NCBI GenBank assembly: GCA_001724265.1
Contig: MEDY01000028.1
Coordinates: forward strand, 1-64,000
Direction: 5' to 3'
Source of the DNA: Rhizaria sp. SCN 62-66
Taxonomy: Eukaryota > Rhizaria, unplaced
DNA length: 64,000 nucleotides
This document shows positions 54,301-63,423 of the stretch, piece by piece. The position numbers were made by a program, and so were the translations under genes. The notes under the pieces are model-generated. The model did not search any database, had not been told where the DNA came from, and saw nothing but the letters and a program-made list of their open reading frames with translations. Within the stretch, counting starts at the first letter, position 1; the number at the start of each line of letters is the position of its first letter.

Positions 54301-56886
54301 AGCAGATGCGGGGACGGCAAAGTACGACGCGGCATCCGTCGCCCCCGCGGCCTCGAAAGCGGCGAGCGCGGCGGCAGTGCGCGCGCGCGCGGTCTCAGCG
54401 GCGGCTTCTGCGGCGGCGTGAGCGGCCCAGACCTGCTCCGGCACGCGCGGCGCGACGCCGGCGCCCATGACGTCGCATGGGGCCGCCGCGGGCACGGCCG
54501 CGAAGCGCGCGGGCAGTGTCTGCCGCGCGCACGCCGCCAGCAGCGCGAGGTCGGCGACGGCGTCCTCGGAGGCGTCATCCGCGCTCGCGCTCGCGGCAGC
54601 GGCCGCGGCGGCGGCAGCGGCGGCCGCGGCGTCTGCGCTATTGTCTTTGGCCGCGGTGGCGGCGGCGGCGGCGGCGGCGGCCTTGGCGGCGCGCTCGACC
54701 TCCGGCGCGGGCAGCTCTGTGTAGCGGCCCGCGAGTCCGCGCAGCGCGTGCCAAGCCAGCCAGCGCAGGCGCGCCACGGCGTCGGCCAGCGCCAGCCGCG
54801 CAGCCGCGGTCGCGGACAGCGCGTGCGCGCCGGCGGCAGCGCGGGTCAGGGCCTGCAGGCGGCGCCGAGCCGCGGTGGCCGCGTCGGTCGGCGCGCGCCG
54901 CTCTGTCGCTGCAGCAGCTGACTCAGCCTCTGAGGCAGTGACATTAGGCGCGATTTCGGCGTCGCTGGGGGGCAGCACGATGGGCGCGGGCGCCGAGGCC
55001 GCGACGGCGGCTGCGATGAACGCAGAGGGGTCGCGCGCAGCCACAGCAGCATCGGCGGAGCCCTCGGTTTTGACCTTGGCGGCGCTCGCACCAGCGGCGG
55101 TGTCGTCGTTGTCCTCGAGATCGGTGCCGTCGTTGGCCCAGTTGTTCGCGCCGGGCGCGGGGCGCGGCAGCGCGACCCCCGCGGCGGCCAGCACGGCCTC
55201 CGCGACTGTGTGCTCTCCCGCAGCCTTGGACTTGGCGTTGGTCCCCGCCTGCGCCGCCGCCGCTGCCGCCGCCGCAGTGTTATGCGTGGAGCGCGCGACG
55301 ATCTCGGCGGCCGCAGCGACGAGCGTAAGTCGGAGCGCGAGCGCGGGCGTCAGCTGCGGCGGCGGCAGCACCACGGCGGCCTCCGCGCCCGCGGTCGCGG
55401 CGGCGACGGCGGCGGCTACATCGGCTGCGCCCGCGGCGACGAAGGCCTCTGGCGCGCCCGTGGCCGCGGCGCCGGCCTTGGCCGCAAGCACGGCGAGCGC
55501 AACACCCGGCAGCCGGCGCGCGGAAAAGGCCGGAAAGCGCGCGGACAGCGCGGCTGCGAGCAGCCGCGCGAGCGCCGTCTCGTCACGCGCGGTCGAAACG
55601 ATGGGCTGCGCGTGGGCCGCGGCGCCGCGCGCGGCAGATGTGGCGCGTAGCCACGCGATCGTCGACGCCGGTGCGGACGCGGGCAGCGCGGAAGCCAGAC
55701 GGTTCAGCTCACCCAGGCGCGCCACCGCGGCAGAGAGGGCGGCAGACGACGCGCGTGGCGCACTGGGCGCCGACGTCGACGCAGACGCAGACGCGGCGGC
55801 AGCGGCGGCGGCGGCAGCAGAGGAAAAGACGGCGAGCGGGGTGCTGCTAGACGCAGACGCAGGCGCAGGCGCCGGGACAGACGCGGGCGGCGGCCGCTTG
55901 ATCTGGCTGGTCGCGGAGGGAACGGGAGCGGCTGCCGAAGGAGCGCCAGTGACGCCGAATGCACCCAGCGTGCCCTGTTGAGTTGCGCTAGTATGCGTGG
56001 GGGCGGGGGCGGGGGCGGGGGCCGCGGGCAGCGCGGCGGGCACGTCTGCGTCGCCGGAGCCGGGCACGCGCGCGCGCTTCACTGCGGGCTCCACGGCGTC
56101 CGCGCTGGCGCTTGATGAGGGCAATGGCGCAGTCGCAGTCGGAGCCGTCACGGGAGCAGGCGTGGCGGCGGTGGTGATAGGGACGCTGGGGCCGGCGGGC
56201 TCGGGCTTGACGGCCGCAGACACAGCGGGCACGACAGTGGCAGCAGCGGCGGCGGCAGGGGGTGGGCCATAGGCCTGCTGAGACCCAGGAGCGGCAGCAG
56301 CAGTGGGGGCAGAAACAGGGGACGCGGCAGCGGCAGACAGAAGCGTATGTTGTTGCATTTGCTGCTGTTGCTGCTGCTGCTGTTGGAGCATAAGCAGGTG
56401 TTGTTGTTGTTGTGCCTGCTGTTGCTGCTGCTGTTGCTGTTGAATGAGCAGCATTTGCTGCTGCTGCTGTTGTTGTTGCTGCTGCTGCTGTTGTTGCAGC
56501 TGATACATTGCCAGCTGTTGCTGCTGCAGCAGCAGCTGCTATTGTTGCTGTTGCTCAAGCGCGTGCTGCTGTTGCTGCTGCATCAACGCCTGCTGTTGTT
56601 GCTGCTGCTGTTGAAGCAGAAGCGCGGCCTGATGGCGCAGCAGCTGCGTCTGTGTAGCGGCGCGCTCGCAAGCGGCCTGCGCGGCGGCAGCGTGCGCCTG
56701 CAGACCGGCCAGCGTCTCGGGTGCCGCGCCCTGTGCCGCCGCGTCGGACAACGCGCGCTGCGCCGCCTGCGCCGCAAAACACGCCGCGGCGTACTCCGCG
56801 TCGGCCGCGGCGACCGCAGCGGAGACGGAGGCAGCAGCGGGCGCGGGGGTGGGGCCACCGGGAAAGCCGGCGGATGCGGAGTGCAT
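48334..56886 (-). CDS. INO80: INO80 chromatin-remodelling ATPase; one in-frame TAG inside polyglutamine
   Basis: Catalytic subunit of the INO80 complex, which slides nucleosomes and exchanges H2A variants. Intronless frame of 2850 residues from ATG 56886 to TAA, with TAG at 56539-56541 in a Gln-rich region (116th codon). Domains: Gln-rich N-terminus (about 90-190); Ala-rich linker; DBINO at about 965-1050 (RTYRGTRDVPQRTKKLVREM, FMLTQTEIFSHFIGKRLG); SNF2 ATPase lobe 1 with ILADEMGLGKT (Lys1229), DEAQ at 1332-1335 and the INO80-specific IMPEFFDSHDEFSEWF; lobe 2 with VLIFSQFTQVLDLLEDV and RIGQ near 2656-2659. The insertion between the lobes, diagnostic of INO80 versus SWI/SNF, is about 1000 residues here, several times longer than in animals. 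The tail is Gly/Asp-rich and ends in RGGRGG repeats. Divergent from CUL3. Confidence 0.95.
56347..56625 (-). repeat. Polyglutamine-coding CAG/CAA tract
   Basis: Minus-strand mixture of CAG and CAA with scattered CTG/TTG codons encodes several Gln runs of INO80. It includes the TAG codon at 56539. The plus strand gives an apparent Leu-rich frame, which is a shadow. Confidence 0.85.
56539..56541 (-). other. In-frame TAG codon within the INO80 polyglutamine tract
   Basis: Minus-strand TAG. Context HALEQQQQ, TAG, QLLLQQQQLAMYQ. Four Gln codons precede and one follows it, so a single C-to-T change of a CAG codon explains it if TAG means Gln. Confidence 0.92.
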
Positions 56887-57567
56887 CGAGTCAGAGAGGC
56901 GACTGGCGGTGGGTTATCGACGGCGCGAAAGCTGCCACGTAGATGTGTGTCGCCGAAATGTGTGTGAGTGTTGGAACTGAAAGATGAAGACGCTCTGGTA
57001 GTTCTAAGGTTGAGTGAGAGCAAAGGCGGGGAAATCATAAACGGTGAGTCGAACGAAGATAGCAGGATCGCAACAGCACTTGATCCAGGATTTATCTTAA
57101 AGACTTGCAGCAAAACAATGTGGCACGTGTCAGGTTCAAAAATAGAGCCAAGATACTACGTGTTTGGGAAGACTTCGGCATTGATTATGTCATGCCTTGC
57201 TGATTGTGCTCCTCAGGAGTGCACTCTGGGGAGCAGAGAGAATGATCTTGATTGGACTCACAGGAGAGCGGAGTTCACAACAGATATAATAACGCAACAC
57301 AGGCACACCATCACTCGGAAAACAGGCTGAAGCACATTGTAACACTCCCAACGGATGATAAAACGAGCGCGAGATGGGGCAATTGATGATCTGGTGCTAA
57401 GCCGCACAGAGCTGATTTTTGCGAACCGACCGACCGTTCGACTGTTCGACCACGAACAAGGGAGATGACCGAACGGGTCTTGATTTTGAGACTCTCGAAC
57501 GCAAACCGTTGCTCCTCTAGTCGCTTAACCTCTTTGAGCACTTAGCTGCGCTGCGTTTTTAGCTCAC
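56887..57567. promoter_or_regulatory. Divergent promoter region INO80 / CUL3
   Basis: 681 bases between two outward-facing starts. AT-richer than the flanking genes; no named element recognised. A short palindrome GCTCCTCAGGAG lies at about 57207-57218. Confidence 0.5.
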
Positions 57568-60380
57568 ATGTCCTTCGTTGACAGTTGGTACGTGCTCTAT
57601 CTTGTCCCAAACCCGGCTTCTTGACACTCGTGGATACCTCTGAACTCAGCTTAAGCCCGCCTCGAAAAATGGGAGGCAAGTGCCTTGCAAACCTTGTTAA
57701 GACAGAACACGTGTGCAGTATATCAAACGCTGTGGGTGTAGGTCGCCCGCGGTACCGGCCACACTTGTATGCGACATCGAGTGCTTCGTTGATATGGTTC
57801 TTACTTCCCGCCTGCTCCTCGTTCTTTCCCATCCGTTGCTTTCTTCCTTCTTCGTTCAGGTCCTCCAACGTGTCGTACTCGTTCAACACGTCGACAGGTC
57901 TTTCCACAGACCGCGCACAGGCCCTTTGGGACACCCTACGTGATGCAATCCGCCAAATCCAGGCGGGCAACTCGTCTGAGCTGCGCTACGAGGAGCTATA
58001 CCGCCATGCCTACACGCTCGTGGCGCACAAGCACGGTGAGATGCTCTACCGCGGCGTGCAGGCGGCCTTTTCTGAGCACGTGGCGTTGCTCTGTGTGACG
58101 ATTCGCGCGGCCGTTGAGCAGGGCGACCCGCTGGAGACGCTCTGCACGTCGTGGGAGTCGTACCACGCGGCGTCGCTGCTCGTGCGCGACGTCCTGCTCT
58201 ACCTCGACCGCACCTACGTCAAGTCCACCGGCGCCGCTCCGATCGAGCGTGTCGCCGTCAGCGCCTTCCTGCAAGGCGTGCTGGGTGCGGCCGACATTGC
58301 GGACCCTGTGCAACAGCACTTGCTGCGGCTTATCTCGCTCGACCGCGACGCCGATGCAGCGCTCTTTACCGCCGCCTCGGCCGCCAACGCCGCCGTGCCT
58401 GCGCCCGCCGACCCCGCCGCGACGGCCGCGCTCGCCGCCGCGCAGTCGCTCAAGGCCGTCGCGATGGCCAAGCGCCCACTCGTGCGCCGCTGCGTTGCGC
58501 TGTACATCGCTGTGCACCTCGACCTGACCATCTACCGCGGCGTCTTCGAGGCCCCGCTGCTGCGCCTCACGCGCGCGCACTACTCCGACCTCCGCCGCGC
58601 GCTGCTCTCCCCCGCCAACGCCGGCGGCACTGGCGCTGGCAACGGCGCGGGCGCCGCGATGACCGACGGCCCCGGCGCCGCCGCGGCCGCTGCCACCGCT
58701 GCGGCTGGCGGCGACGTGTGCGCGTACCTCCGCGTCGCAGAGGCGCGTCTGCTGGCCGAGGACGAGCGCGTGCACGAGCTGTGCCACGTGTCCTCGGCCG
58801 CGGCGCTGCGCACGATTGTGCAGGACGAGCTCATTGTCAAGGCGTCGCCCGAGGTGCTCGCCAACCCTGTCACCGGGCTAGTCCCGCTGCTGCGCGAAGC
58901 GCGCCTCGCGGACTTGGCGCGGCTCTACCGCGTCTTCTCGCGCGAGTCGGCCGAGCTCCTCGCTGTGGGCGCCGCGATGGCGAAGCAGGTGCGCGACGCC
59001 GGCGAGGACATCGTGGCCGACCCGGATAACGCGCGCAACCCGTCGCGCTTCGTCGAGCGCCTGCTCCGGCTGCAGGAGCACTACGCGCGCATCGTCACGC
59101 AGGCCTTCAAGGGCGACCGCAACTTCCTGGGGCTGCTGCGCGAGGCCATCGAGCAGGTGCTCAACGCGAACCGCGAGACGGCGACGTATCTCTCGCTCTA
59201 CGTCGACGCGCTCTTCCGCGTCGCCGTCGGCCGTCCGCCCGCAGGCACGGGCGCTCCGGGCGATTCCTACTTGCCTGCGTCGCTGGGACGGCCCGCGGTG
59301 TTTGCGCACTCGCTGCCGGCGACGCTGACGCAGCAGGAGCTGGAGCATCGCATCTGTGGTGTGCTGTTCATCTTCCGTCGGCTCACTGAGAAGGACGCGT
59401 TCGAGGAAGTGTACAAGCAGCATCTCGCGGGCCGTCTGCTCACTGGCGCCGCCGACGTGGCCATGGAGCGCGGGCTTCTCGCGCGCCTTAAGCAGCTCTG
59501 TGGGCATCAGTTCACGACGCACTTTGAAGGCATGTTGCGCGATATGGCCAACTCGACGACGCTTCTCAACGACTTCCGCGGCGGTAGCAGCGGCTCCGTG
59601 CGTGGCGGCTCTATCACGCCCGCGCGCCCGCTCGTGCCCACGGTCCTTACCACTGGTTTCTGGCCGCTCCAGGCGATCCCCTGCTGCACGTTACCGCCCG
59701 CGGCATCGTCGGCGGCCGACACGTTTAACAAGTTCTACCTGCAGAAGTTCCCCGCGCGGCGGCTGCAGTGGCAGGCGCAGCTGGGCACGGCCGTGCTAAC
59801 GATCCAGTTCGCGCAAGGCCCCGTCGACCTGCTCGTCCCGACGTACCAGATGGTCATTCTGCTGCTCTTCGGCCCGCAGAAGCAGAGCTTTACGTTCGAG
59901 GAGCTCCGTGATAAGACGGCGATGCCCGACTTGGAGCTGCGCCGCCACCTGCTGTCGCTCGCGCACCCGCGCTCTGCGATCCTCAAGAAGACACCGGCCG
60001 TGCCGTTCATCTCCGCCACGGACTCGTTCTCGCTCAACACGGCCTTCACGACGCCCGCGGCGCGCGTGGTGACGCCCGTGCTGTCGCTCGCTTCCGTTGC
60101 CAAGCTCTCGCAAACGTCGGCGCCCGCGGCCGCGGACCCGGCGCAGTCGGCCGCGGTGATGGAGAAGCGCAAGCAGGAGGTCGACGCTGCGATTGTGCGC
60201 ACGCTCAAGACGCGCAAGACCGTCTCGCACGCCGACCTCGTGGCCGCTGTGGCCAAATTCCTCGCCCCGCGCTTCGCCGTCGACACGGCGTTCGTCAAGA
60301 AGCGTATCGAGTTCCTCATCGAGCAGGAGTATGTCGAACGTGATGCCACAGACCGCGCGCTCTACCACTACCTTGCCTGA
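57568..60380 (+). CDS. CUL3: Cullin-3-like ubiquitin ligase scaffold
   Basis: Scaffold of RING-type ubiquitin ligases; CUL3 pairs BTB-domain receptors with RBX1. Exons 57568-57587 and 57860-60380 join in phase 2 across a 272-base intron (donor GTACGT, acceptor GTTCAG) to give 846 residues with a TGA stop. The seven-residue first exon reads MSFVDSW. The N-terminal cullin repeat has LRYEELYRHAYTLVAHKHGEMLYRGV, closest to CUL3. The cullin-homology domain has DLVTPTYQM-like sequence (here DLLVPTYQMVILLLF). The C-terminal winged helix has IVRTLKTRKTVSHADLV, where Lys790 is the expected NEDD8 site, then KKRIEFLIEQEYVER and a YHYLA end like the animal YTYVA. It is about 80 residues longer than human CUL3 because of Ala/Gly inserts at about 250-290 and 350-375. 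The frame upstream of 57860 is open but is intron. Confidence 0.94.
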
Positions 60381-60957
60381 ACGCGCAGTGTGCAGTGTTG
60401 CAGATCTGCGGCCGCCGTATCGCGCAGTGCACGGTCGCGGGAGACACACGTGGGGTGGGGCCGGGGCCGCGTAGCATGTGGTGTTGTTGCTCAGTTGCAA
60501 TGTAGCGCAGTGTAGCGCAGTGTAGCGCAGTGTAGCGCAGTGTAGCGCAGTGTTCCTTTGTGATGACGTGCAGGCACGCCGGTTATGAGTTTCAAACGCA
60601 TGACAGCGGTGTGTGTGCGTTGTTTTGAAGTCAGTGTAACTTTTCGTTTGGTCTTAATTCTCGTCGTGAGTTCGAGGCCTAGCTGACAGTGAGCTTGTTG
60701 TTTTTACAATAGATGTCATTGTTCATTTGTTCCATGCCATAAAGGTAAATATCTTTCATTCATTCAGTCAACATTTTATCGAGGTGTTACATTAACACGA
60801 GCTGAATTAAAGCAATGTATTCTCGGTTTGTCCTTAATCAATTTATCAATGTCCAGTGACGCAGCTACGGGGGGTCTACTTAAAACTGACAGTATTACTG
60901 AACAATCGAAGAGCGATGTCCGTTAAATTGGCAGCGTAAATGTCACAATCGTTGTTC
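60381..60957. other. Convergent intergenic region downstream of CUL3
   Basis: Holds the CUL3 3' UTR, a five-copy 10-bp repeat (60501-60550), then AT-rich DNA to the end of the Arg-Pro-Pro repeat gene. No coding frame. Confidence 0.6.
60501..60550 (+). repeat. 10-bp tandem repeat, five perfect copies
   Basis: TGTAGCGCAG is repeated exactly five times, 120 bases after the CUL3 stop. The unit length rules out a codon repeat. GCAGTGT phrases nearby (60386-60400) may be older copies. Confidence 0.95.
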
Positions 60958-61578
60958 TTAGTGAGCGCACCACACGGGACCAGGTGACGGAGACCGTCGC
61001 GGAGCGCGCGACATCCGCGCCGCCGGCCACATGTTGCGCATTGTGGGCTGTGTGTGGCGCATTGTAGGTTGCATGTTGCGCAGTGTGGGCTGGACGCGAT
61101 TCATTATGGGCTTTGTGCGACGGACGCTGCGACCGGGGCGAAATGCTGGAGCAACGGGTGTCTCACCACTACGGCGCACACTATGTGCGCAGCGGCCGCC
61201 GGAGCAGCGCACGCGGTCGACGGGAGGCGCGGGCGGGCGCACGATGTTGCCAGGGCGGAAGAAACCGCGGCAGCCTGTGCGTGGTGGGCGAACGTGGTTG
61301 CCCTGACACTGGAGCCCGTGGCAAAGAGGGCAAATGTCCGGCGGGGGCCGCACTCCTGGGGGAGGCCGCACTCCAGGAGGAGGCCGGATGTCCGGCGGAG
61401 GTCGGACGCCCGGCTGCGGAGGCCGGACGCCCGGCGGCGGAGGGCGGATGTTAGGTAGAGGAGGACGGAGGTCCGGCAGCGGAGGTCGCTCAATAAGAGG
61501 AGGACGCACAACCGGCGGAACAAACGGAGGACGTACGATTTGAGGAGGGCGTACAATTGGCATGAACGGGAGACTCAT
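60958..61578 (-). CDS. Arg-Pro-Pro repeat protein, unidentified; may extend upstream through two TAG codons
   Basis: 206 residues from ATG 61578 (MSLPFMPIVRPPQIVRPP) to TAA. Residues 8-90 are imperfect repeats of the form Val/Leu/Ile-Arg-Pro-Pro with 2-6 spacer residues. The same peptide is coded by many different codons (CGT/CGC/CGG/CGA, CCT/CCC/CCG/CCA), a sign of selection on the protein. CPLCHGLQCQGNH at about 92-104 resembles a small zinc-binding knuckle. Near the C-terminus is a seven-residue repeat (QPTLRNM, QPTMRHT, QPTMRNM). If TAG is sense, the frame runs on upstream through TAG at 61630 and 61675 as ADSSLLIYDAPIVPAP and SARLGAYVFPYQQV, to a TGA at 61927, but no ATG is found there. 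The true start or a 5' exon is unresolved. No family recognised. Confidence 0.6.
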   Translation of the reverse strand: MSLPFMPIVRPPQIVRPPFVPPVVRPPLIERPPLPDLRPPLPNIRPPPPGVRPPQPGVRPPPDIRPPPGVRPPPGVRPPPDICPLCHGLQCQGNHVRPPRTGCRGFFRPGNIVRPPAPPVDRVRCSGGRCAHSVRRSGETPVAPAFRPGRSVRRTKPIMNRVQPTLRNMQPTMRHTQPTMRNMWPAARMSRAPRRSPSPGPVWCAH

Positions 61579-61629
61579 GATCGGAGCAGGCACAATCGGA
61601 GCGTCGTAGATAAGCAGCGACGAATCTGC

Positions 61630-61632
61630 CTA
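61630..61632 (-). other. Possible in-frame TAG codon upstream of the Arg-Pro-Pro repeat gene
   Basis: Context VFPYQQV, TAG, ADSSLLIYDAP. The peptide looks coding and continues into the repeat protein, but the true 5' end of that gene is not known. Confidence 0.45.
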
Positions 61633-61674
61633 AACTTGTTGATAGGGGAAGACGTAGGCGCCCAATCTCGCGCT

Positions 61675-61677
61675 CTA
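61675..61677 (-). other. Possible in-frame TAG codon upstream of the Arg-Pro-Pro repeat gene
   Basis: Context HRIKPERCLL, TAG, SARLGAYVFPY in the same frame as the codon at 61630. Confidence 0.4.
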
Positions 61678-61766
61678 AAGCAGGCAGCGCTCAGGCTTAA
61701 TGCGGTGTCCCGGCGAGTAGATTAAGTAACCGGAGGCATCGACAGAGTACCCATGGTGTATCACGT

Positions 61767-61964
61767 TCAAGCATTGCGGTGCCACTTTGCTGCGCGGTGC
61801 GGTGCCTGTCGGGCGCGTAATGCTTTGTGTGGAGGGCGATGAGGCGTCAACAAGCGATAATAGTGCGCAACCCTTTGCTGAAGCAACTCTACATTGCTTT
61901 GAAACATATGCCAGTCCGCAGCCAGGTCATCAGCCACGTCATCAGTGACTACTCTAAATTTCAT
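61767..61964 (-). CDS. Short hypothetical frame, possible 5' exon of the repeat gene
   Basis: 65 codons from ATG 61964 (MKFRVVTDDVADDLAADWHM) to TGA. The first 40 residues look protein-like. It overlaps, in another frame, the possible upstream extension of the Arg-Pro-Pro repeat gene, so it could be its first exon joined by an intron I cannot place, or noise. Confidence 0.25.
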   Translation of the reverse strand: MKFRVVTDDVADDLAADWHMFQSNVELLQQRVAHYYRLLTPHRPPHKALRARQAPHRAAKWHRNA

Positions 61965-62471
61965 TTTGAATCGTTCATGCCTGAGTAAGACACTGCTTTG
62001 CGTGAACTGATTAAACCGAGATCATAAGTGTGTCTATATGATTTCAGTCACGAATAGAGAATGAAGCAGTCATGCAATCAGTTCGCTTAGATACAACAAA
62101 TGTCAAATTTGCTTAATTAAACCAATGTATTTTCACGCTGAGTGATTAAACCAATATTTTAGGCGAACATTCAACCAAGGAATACACAGTATCACAGCAA
62201 CAAGTCTGCCCACTCCAGAGCGTGACTTGTCCTTGTAAAGGGAGGCAATGAAGTTACGTTATAGTATAGTGCGGCGCAGCGCGGTTTTGCCACTTAGGGG
62301 TTTCGGCGGTAAAGCCCGGCTAAGTGCATAACCGGCTGCGTGTGGCGATACGACGGTTGCGGCGGGTGGTAGGTTGGCTGCAAAGGGCGACGGTAGGCTG
62401 GCTGTCGAAAGGCGCTGCGAAGGACGATGAGAGTTCATGTTCGTGGAGTGGTATGAGGGCTGCGAGGGGCG
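61965..62471. other. Region without a supported gene
   Basis: AT-rich to about 62250, then GC-richer with short minus-strand frames such as 62259-62438 (59 residues from an ATG) whose composition is Pro/Arg/Ala-rich. None is convincing. Confidence 0.5.
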
Positions 62472-62714
62472 TTAGTGGTTGGTAGCAGGAGGGCGGAAAC
62501 CAGTGTAAACGCCGCCAGCGCGCACACCAGGCTGGCGGAAATTAGTGCCATCGGATGCCACCAGTGTGAGTCGGGCCAGAAAGGATGTGGCGCCGGCAGA
62601 GCGGTCCGCGGCAGCCAGGACCGGGCGGATATGGCTGCACAGTGTGGCCAGTTCCAGGCGGGCGAATATGGCCAGGGCAGCCAGGCCCGCAACGAGGCGG
62701 GTGATTAGGTCCAT
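62472..62714 (-). CDS. Hypothetical small protein with a hydrophobic N-terminus
   Basis: 80 residues from ATG 62714 (MDLITRLVAGLAALAIFARL) to TAA. The first 25 residues could form a signal peptide or membrane segment. Not recognised, not supported by splice sites or homology, and it lies next to a tandem repeat, so it may be chance. Confidence 0.25.
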   Translation of the reverse strand: MDLITRLVAGLAALAIFARLELATLCSHIRPVLAAADRSAGATSFLARLTLVASDGTNFRQPGVRAGGVYTGFRPPATNH

Positions 62715-62728
62715 GTTCCAGCGGGGAT

Positions 62729-62798
62729 GATGCGGCCCGGGCGGGTGATGCGGCCCGGGCGGGTGACGTGGCCCGGGCGGGTGATGCGGGCCGGCTGG
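62729..62798. repeat. 18-bp tandem repeat, three copies plus a partial one
   Basis: GATGCGGCCCGGGCGGGT at 62729-62746 and 62747-62764, a two-base variant at 62765-62782, and a degenerate partial copy to about 62798. The unit is a multiple of three and reads Ser-Pro-Ala-Arg-Ala-type repeats on the minus strand, but no good gene surrounds it. Confidence 0.85.
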
Positions 62799-62849
62799 AG
62801 GGAGAGGGATGTACTAGATGGGATGTGATCTTTAACTTAAATAACATCA

Positions 62850-63423
62850 CGCGTTAAGAAAACAATAAAACCAATAACTGATTTGACACAATGGTAATAT
62901 ATTTTGCAAAGAAATGAGTCATTTGACAAAAACTACGTGGTTATCTTTAATCAAACTCAACATGATCCACTTCAAGTTAGGCAAAGCCACGCAAAATAAT
63001 TTTCAAGTTGCATCTGCATGACAATCTTCAATTGAACGAAGAAAGCCCTGGCAAGAAAAGGTAATGAAGAAACGTCTCAAATTCATTTGTGGCTCATATC
63101 CGCCGTTCTGAGACTCGAATTTTGCGCGCGAAGTCTCCAATTCTGTTGATATATCTGGTGTTAAGTAGTGGATGGTTGCAAGCGCAACGATGTGAGCATC
63201 AACAAAGTATATTCTCAGAAAGAATAAACTGCATGTGTATATTAATATGATTGTACTCATGATCAGTATGTATGAGTTCAGCTCGTGATGACACTGAAAA
63301 CTTAATCAAATTAAGTTGCGAAACACGGGGTTAACGTTAAACTGAAGCGTTCGTCACGTCTTCATATGAAACAAAAATGAAACATAAGTGCGATATCACA
63401 GATAATCTTAGGCTGGACGTTAC
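62850..63423. other. AT-rich intergenic region
   Basis: 3' flank of the MORN-repeat gene. No coding-like frame, RNA gene or notable repeat seen. Confidence 0.6.

Noticed and set aside
56347-56967. Leu-rich plus-strand frame opposite the INO80 N-terminus.
   Set aside because: It is the complement of the CAG/CAA polyglutamine tract.
57585-57859. Open sequence upstream of the cullin domain as coding.
   Set aside because: It has no ATG in frame, is AT-richer, and is neatly explained as an intron between GTACGT (57588) and GTTCAG (57859), restoring an ATG-started frame.
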